A DNA stretch of 60,000 nt from Membranipora membranacea (taxonomy: Eukaryota > Bryozoa > Gymnolaemata > Cheilostomatida > Membraniporidae). Shown here one piece after another: positions 54,501-60,000 of this stretch (its first letter is position 1; the number at the start of each line of letters is the position of its first letter). Below the pieces are notes generated by a model, which searched no databases, was not told where the DNA came from, and saw only the letters and a program-made list of their open reading frames with translations. The stretch lies in NCBI GenBank assembly GCA_914767715.1, contig OU612069.1, positions 9,857,387 to 9,917,386 of the forward strand, written 5' to 3'. The position numbers and the translations under genes are program-made.

Positions 54501-57500
54501 ACCAATACAACCGAGGCTGAGGGTACTTCCAATCATGACAAGGCTGACAAAGCTCTTCTAGATAAGTCTTGTGATGTGTTAGAAAAAGCAGGAGACAAAA
54601 CAGATATGTCAAATAATGAAGGGAAGAGATCCGATACCGGTGAGCTCAATAGCCATAGTGAAGAACCTGGTGAAAGTAAGGTCGAGAAAAACTCAGTCTC
54701 CGAAAAATCGCACACAAAACCAAATCAAACTTACTCACAAAAACGAGACAATCATACGTTACAGAAGACTGAATCGAAGGAATCATCTGATACAGAGAAA
54801 GATAACAGTAAGATTATGCTGACACCGGAGTATTATCAGCAACATATGTGGAAGCTTGATCAGGCTGAGAAAGAAAACCCTAAAGCTAATATCATCGAGC
54901 GCTGCCCGGTAACGGAGAGTGCACAGAGGAAAACTCTGGATAAGTGGCTATGCAAGGTGCTGGGCAAACAGCTTATCACACTGGAGTCATTTCTTGAGCT
55001 GCATGTGCCTAAAGAGCCTCCAAAGCCCAAAGAACTACCGAAACCTCCACCAGTTAAAATTCAACCTAAACCCATCCTACCGCATTTGTCGGACCAAACA
55101 TCAAGTTCTGCCCAAGTCCCTACCACCTCAGCAGCAGTCCAATCTAGCGCCTTTGCCATCGCACTGAAAGATTATAAATCCATAATAGCAAAAACATCAT
55201 ACTCAGCACCCAGTGCGGATAAACTGAATCTTAACACCGCCGTAATGTCCAAACCTTCCGCAGTAATCGCACCTGCCAAGAGTGAGGATAGTTCTGAGAG
55301 TGGTCTAAAAACTTATCAACGTAAGAGGAAACTCATTGATCCCGCTACGATCAGAGCTGCGGAGGGTAATCTTATGAAAAAAGCGAGAAAGCAATCTCTG
55401 AACGATAACATCCAGAGGCATCTTCAGTGGGTGATAGCAGAGAAGAATCAGCCCCAGCCAGGTAGGCCTGAAACCTACTTACCTAAATTTATGCTGAAAA
55501 TTTCTCGGTTAGTTTATCTCCCTTTATTACAACCTGGTCTACCGCCAGAACATTTTTATTGATCTTTGAACATTGATATTCTATTAATGGCAAGTTCTAA
55601 GCGAAACCAGAATACACTGATTTGCAACTCAGTAAATAAAATGATTTCGGGTAAATGTAATAATGTGTATATTTTCATCTTCTATGTATGGAAGATCTAG
55701 AAATGGAAGATAAGAAACGGCAGGCATTTGGAGTTTCTCCCACCCTACTGATATTTTACCTACATGTAGAACGCAGACAACACCTAATGCCTGCAAATTA
55801 GAAAAACAATAATTGGATCTTTATCCAACACTATGCTGAAACAGCAAAGGAATTTAAGACATTTTTCAAAAGGATGATGATAAAACAAACCCATAGCGGA
55901 GCATGTCAAGTGTACTATCAAATCATTACCTTGTTAGTAGATATCACCAAAATGTCTACTCTGTTTGCTCCTATGTGAAGCTACCCGCCAGGGTACATAT
56001 TTGAAAACCGACATCTAACTACGTAATTCCACCTTTTCTTTGAAGAATTTTATGGAACACGCCACCTAATTTGTGTCTCTTCGGTGTGTTTCCATCATAA
56101 ACATCTAAATATTTATATGTTTATGGTTTCTATAGTCTTTTACCAGTTGACCTATTTAGTGATTGTTCAAGTTGTCGTGACCGAGGAGCGCACGAACAAT
56201 CTCATATGTTGCTTAGTTTACTTTTATTCTTTGCTACCAGTTTTGAGCACAGGTAAACTTACGACCGGAGATAAACTTCCAGTTCCGACCGGAGATAAAC
56301 TTTCAGTTCCGACCAGAGATAAACTTTCAGTTCCGACCAGAGATAAACTTTCAGTTCCGACCAGAGATAAACTTCCGGCTAAATCCATCAGTTTGAACGA
56401 GGCTGCAGTTAACAGCCAACCTCTATCACTAGTTATCGGCACTGATCTAAACCCTAATAGATTTGAAGTCTATGACGAGAAAACTCAACAGTATATACGA
56501 AAAAGGTGAAGTAATTTATTTACATGGCTTTACAATACACCTGAACGTATGCCACAATTTGGTACTATGTTTTTACGCAAACAAAAATGTAACATATTAT
56601 TGCGACATATTACATTTATAAACTGTATGGAAAATCTAGAAATTTGCTAGATCACTTCACAGTCATATTCTAGACTCTAAAGCCAATAATAAGAATAGCT
56701 GCTAGTTTTTTTATCTGTTTTCCAAATGGTTCAAATAGCAATACTCTACTAAAGTTTATCCTGCATTTGTTGTTGTCTCATCTTCTTGTAAAATTGAAAA
56801 CTATTCTAAATGCTTGATAGGCACAGAATGAATTTTACATCTGATGATAAAAATAAACTTGGTTATTTTTACGGGATAAGTTTCTTTGTTGTAGATGCGT
56901 TTCCTATGTAACAAGTGGTCAGTATAAGGGCAGTACAAACGAGGCTACAAGGGTAATAAACGCTCTCACTATCCTCGATAAGAAATCCAGGTAAGTTTAA
57001 ATATATAATATCGTATCAAATATATATTATATATTTATACTTTGCATTAGATATGTTGGCAGTCTCTATAGAACAATAAGCAGCAGTTTCTCAGTTTCTA
57101 AATCACCCAAACTCTAGTCGAGGTCAGCTGACTACCCTCAATGCACACGGTTATAGACAGCCACACTGACATAGAGACTACACTATTATCATTTGTATCT
57201 GTGGTCGTCAGACTCCATTTAGTACCTAACATGTCCCCACCCCTAAATAGTAAAATTGAACTCGGGTTGTCACATCAAATTCCCTATGATGGTACTCATG
57301 GTAAGTGAAATAGTTCACTCTCTGACGATCAGAGATATAGTATATTGCGTCATCAGTGTGATAAACATCTGACCTGTTTGTGTTATTGTAGAAAGCCGCC
57401 AGAGAAAGAGACCTCTCAGTTCCCCAAAACTAAGTCAGCGGCATATTTAAATAGCCAAAAGTCAGACGGCAAGTTAAAATCAATAGCTCCCAAACCAGGC

Positions 57501-58697
57501 AGCGCCTTGTTATCGCACAGCCAAATACAGAGTCTGGTTAACTTACCAGGAATATCCATCAGTCAACCCGTCGGTACAATCACAACCACGCATTTCTTGC
57601 CACAAGCCCCCAACAGTGTATCTGAGCAACTACAAATGGCTGGGATTAATAACGAAAGACTGACTATCAATGAGTTATTACCTAGCCATATTAGTCAGGA
57701 GAGGTTCCACCCTATGGTACATGCTGTCCCAGACGCCAGTTATACTTTATTACTCGAACCCCAACCATCCCCGGTACTTACTCCAACCCCGGTACTTACT
57801 CCAACCCCGGTACTTACACCTCTCAGGTTTACAAGCGCCAAAGACTTGAAACCATTCAAAGCGTACTTCAATAGTGAAGGTGGGAAGACTAGGCCTTACC
57901 TCATCAAGCAACCAAAGATTAAATTGACTCGGCTGTCTAAAGCCATTCTCAATCACTTACAGAATACTCCGCTCAGAGTGTACGATAAGGTCGCGGCTGA
58001 GCAACGAGAGAACAGATACAAACGTCGAGGTAAGAGAGGCGGCGAGAGTGTACAAGAGGAGGCTAAAACAAAGGGTAAATCTGTCGGCGTACAATCCTCA
58101 TCCGCAGAAATATACAGTGATGCCAAGGAAATAGTGCCTATACAATCGGGGGATTATGACACTGACAAAGAAGGTGGAGTTGGGCAGATCCCTCCTCCCC
58201 AAAAGATATTCCCGCTACTCTCGAAATCCATAACACACATGGGAAAAAAGTCGGAGCCAGACGATGCTAGCTTATCAAAACATACCCTAAGATCTGACTA
58301 TCTGAAAGAGCAAAAAGGTCTTAATTCTAATATGGTGGTCAATACTTTGTTAGCGGGAGGTAAAAAAAGTGCTGAGTCATCCAAGAAGCTCTCACCATCA
58401 TCGCTCAATGATGGGAGGGTGCGGAATATATATGGGGGCAACCAGTCTCCAAAATCTAAAAGGTATGGAGGTAATTCCAAGAGAGTCATGAATGGAAGCA
58501 AGCAACGGCATAAACCTGGAAGACTCATTCCATCATTCAACAAGATGGCGCCGCCACCAGTGCCGTCTAAAGTGAGCTTTCCTAAAAGTATGTCTCCAGC
58601 TAAAGCTGCAAAACTAATGAATGGACATAAGACTGCCACTCCCAACACTAGCCAAGCAAATGACAGTGATGATGATGACATCATCGTACTTAACTAG
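51595..58697 (+). CDS. Large unrecognised nuclear-type protein with terminal SIM-like motif
   Basis: Exons: 51595-51825, 52011-52128, 53284-55461, 56241-56505, 56895-56990, 57392-58697; all junction phases agree (0,1,1,2,2), giving 1397 aa. The start ATG at 51595 is tentative (acceptor near 51567; an upstream coding exon is possible). Residues 1-116 look folded (VALGFTQRSHIVLKECII, then DRRLGWVHFLTKG). Residues 150-640 are Ser/Thr/Asp/Glu/Asn-rich and disordered. A conserved-looking block about 645-725 has MLTPEYYQQHMWKLDQ and RKTLDKWLCKVLGKQL. A basic patch (QRKRKL, KKARK) near 800 could be an NLS. The exon at 56895 (SYVTSGQYKGSTNEATRVIN) is compact. The end SDDDDIIVLN resembles a SUMO-interacting motif. 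I cannot assign a family; nuclear location is inferred. Confidence 0.72.
52669..52887 (+). mobile_element. tRNA-derived SINE, family A
   Basis: Head GGAGGTAGCCCAGTTGGTTA with perfect box B GGATTCGAATCC, core TACTGGGGTTTGGTTGGCCC, tail GATTTTAATCAACC. Lies in the intron 52129-53283 of the plus-strand gene. Confidence 0.9.
56258..56377 (+). repeat. Coding 24-bp tandem repeat (DKLSVPTR)
   Basis: Five in-frame copies of an 8-residue unit within exon 56241-56505; copies 3-5 are almost identical in DNA, showing recent expansion. A 17-19 bp repeat (TPVLTP, three copies) also occurs in the last exon at 57775-57815. Confidence 0.92.
57161..57361. mobile_element. MITE family M, copy D
   Basis: Starts CCACACTGACATAGAGACTA and ends CATCAGTGTGA, same orientation as copy C. 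It ends 30 nt before the acceptor of the last exon (57392), so that the intron end is largely MITE-derived. Confidence 0.87.
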
Positions 58698-59926
58698 TAC
58701 AGGTGCGTACTTCCTATACACTCAAACACCTAAAGAGGTATTACATGCAACCCATTTGCTCTTTTGATGCCGCCATTTTCAGTTGGTTGATATCATGATT
58801 TGGCCTTTGCACTCGAGTCAAGTTTAGTTTAGCTTGTTCTATGGGTGACTTAATGCTAGCTGGTATTAAATTGTGGCGAGCTGAGGTGGAACTCCATATA
58901 AAGTCAAGAGTGTGGGTAAATGAAAGCTAGCCATTACCAAAGCCCTCTTTGTTGACAATGAGGTCTAGGAATGTGATGAAAATCAGAAATTATCAGGAGT
59001 TGTCATTCTTTTTGTTGGTGGGAGACAACTTACACAGGCTTGAATCTAGATTTTGTACATCTTGTTTTTATCCGAATTAAAGATAAGGCCAATGCTAACA
59101 CACATTCACCCAAAGGCATCCATTCTTATGATTCCACATAATTATAAGCTAAAATTTGCATTTAGCGTTATTTACCAACAACCTCTCAATCTAAGCGCAA
59201 AAAAACCATATCCAATATCCATATCAGTTGAATAATTATTTTGATGCTTGCAGGAGCTTAATTTAAGAGATCTCGATTTTTGATATAAAATAATGCATTT
59301 TATTGTAGGCATATATGGGACAATTAAATGTTTATTGCAGGGAAGCTTGACAAAATTGTCCAAATGTTGGTATTAGGAGACTATGTGAGGCTTTATTACA
59401 GACAACTGCTTGTGACCTTATGACCTTAATCTTATAACCTAGTGAACTTTTCTATTTCCAGGCTTAAGATACGTACAACTGACTTATGCTCTTATCAATA
59501 TTGGACACTCAGCCGGGCTTGTATTCACAGTAAGACAATAACACTGATCTGTTAGTATTCAGTCAGCAAATCAAATGATGATTTAGATCTATTAAGAATC
59601 AGTTACTGAGCCACTAAAGGGTCAGCTGAAATGTCCATTGCTTGAACAACATAGAAGTTTTGTGACTTATCATCAAATAGGAGACTTTTCTTTGTTAGCA
59701 ATATACTACACTGTACTGTTACTTTTCTATAACTTCTTTCTCATGCAACAAATTTAGTAATTTAGAAATTTTCTCAGTTTTCTACATCGTTATTCATGAA
59801 ATCATCTGTACATTTGTGTAAAAAATATAATAAAACGATTATTGTGTTAACGTTCTCTTACATTTTGTGCATGTTGGTGTCATAAACGGAGCGATTGATT
59901 CGTAGAAACTCGATTACAGGGGTGGC
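58698..59926 (+). other. 3' UTR and flank of the plus-strand gene
   Basis: Non-coding. A possible polyadenylation signal AATAAA occurs near 59829 (in ATAATAAAACG). A second-exon-like acceptor (TATTTCCAG) at 59460 is followed by no clear coding. Confidence 0.4.
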
Positions 59927-60000
59927 ATTGGTGGTAGCCTTCACCAACCACATCATCTGGTATCACGGATAACTCAACGAAGTCCTAGAGTCACGGCTGC
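59927..60000. repeat. Dispersed repeat fragment shared with 10921 and 16915
   Basis: GGTAGCCTTCACCAACCACATCATCTGGTATCA at 59933-59965 is the reverse complement of the phrase at 10932-10958 and 16919-16946. It continues past the right edge. This shows that part of the TRIM 3' flank is a mobile repeat in its own right. Confidence 0.7.

Overview
The window is animal nuclear DNA: AT-rich, intron-rich and full of small dispersed repeats. Coding exons are short, bounded by GT/AG sites and joined in compatible phases, and the genes (a sorting nexin with PXA, RGS, PX and nexin-C domains, and a TRIM-like B-box/NHL protein) are animal families. tRNA-headed SINEs, foldback MITEs, Helitron-like helicase debris and two kinds of non-LTR retrotransposon are all present. 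An invertebrate is clear; a sponge is my best guess (low confidence), from the style of the TRIM/NHL paralogs.

Layout. 1-2407 (minus): decayed APE-type LINE running off the left edge. 2408-8720: gene-poor DNA with two minisatellites, a Helitron-like helicase remnant and a 0.9 kb repeat. 9040-10271 (plus): collapsed TRIM-like paralog keeping only a first RING exon and a last NHL exon. 11404-15276 (minus): fuller TRIM-like gene with a half-RING, B-box, coiled coil, a 12-residue proline/aspartate repeat region and NHL-like blades. 16915-17415: duplicated 3' end of that gene. 17893-48437 (minus): a complete SNX25-like gene. I resolve 22 coding exons whose lengths and phases give one frame of 996 codons plus stop over 30.5 kb.

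The introns of the SNX25-like gene hold most of the mobile DNA: a second helicase remnant with its 0.9 kb companion repeat, MITEs, foldbacks, SINEs, an almost open R2-type (restriction-like endonuclease) retrotransposon, and an inverted pair of LINE 3' ends. Its largest intron (32598-44304) also holds two intact opposite-strand single-exon coding regions and one broken copy. These form a small family of proteins with two hydrophobic segments, a charged helix and a C-terminal CaaX box (CSIL). I do not recognise this family, and it is the best candidate here for something undescribed.

On the right, a plus-strand gene (51595-58697, six coding exons, 1397 codons in my model) encodes a large low-complexity nuclear-looking protein ending in an acidic-flanked DIIVL motif like a SUMO-interacting motif. 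I cannot name it. It and the SNX25-like gene are divergently arranged around 48.5-51.6 kb, where their promoters probably lie. The protein-coding genes show no sign of being a pathway; the CaaX genes and the nexin are linked by nesting only. Exon models are my own splice reading and have not been checked against RNA.
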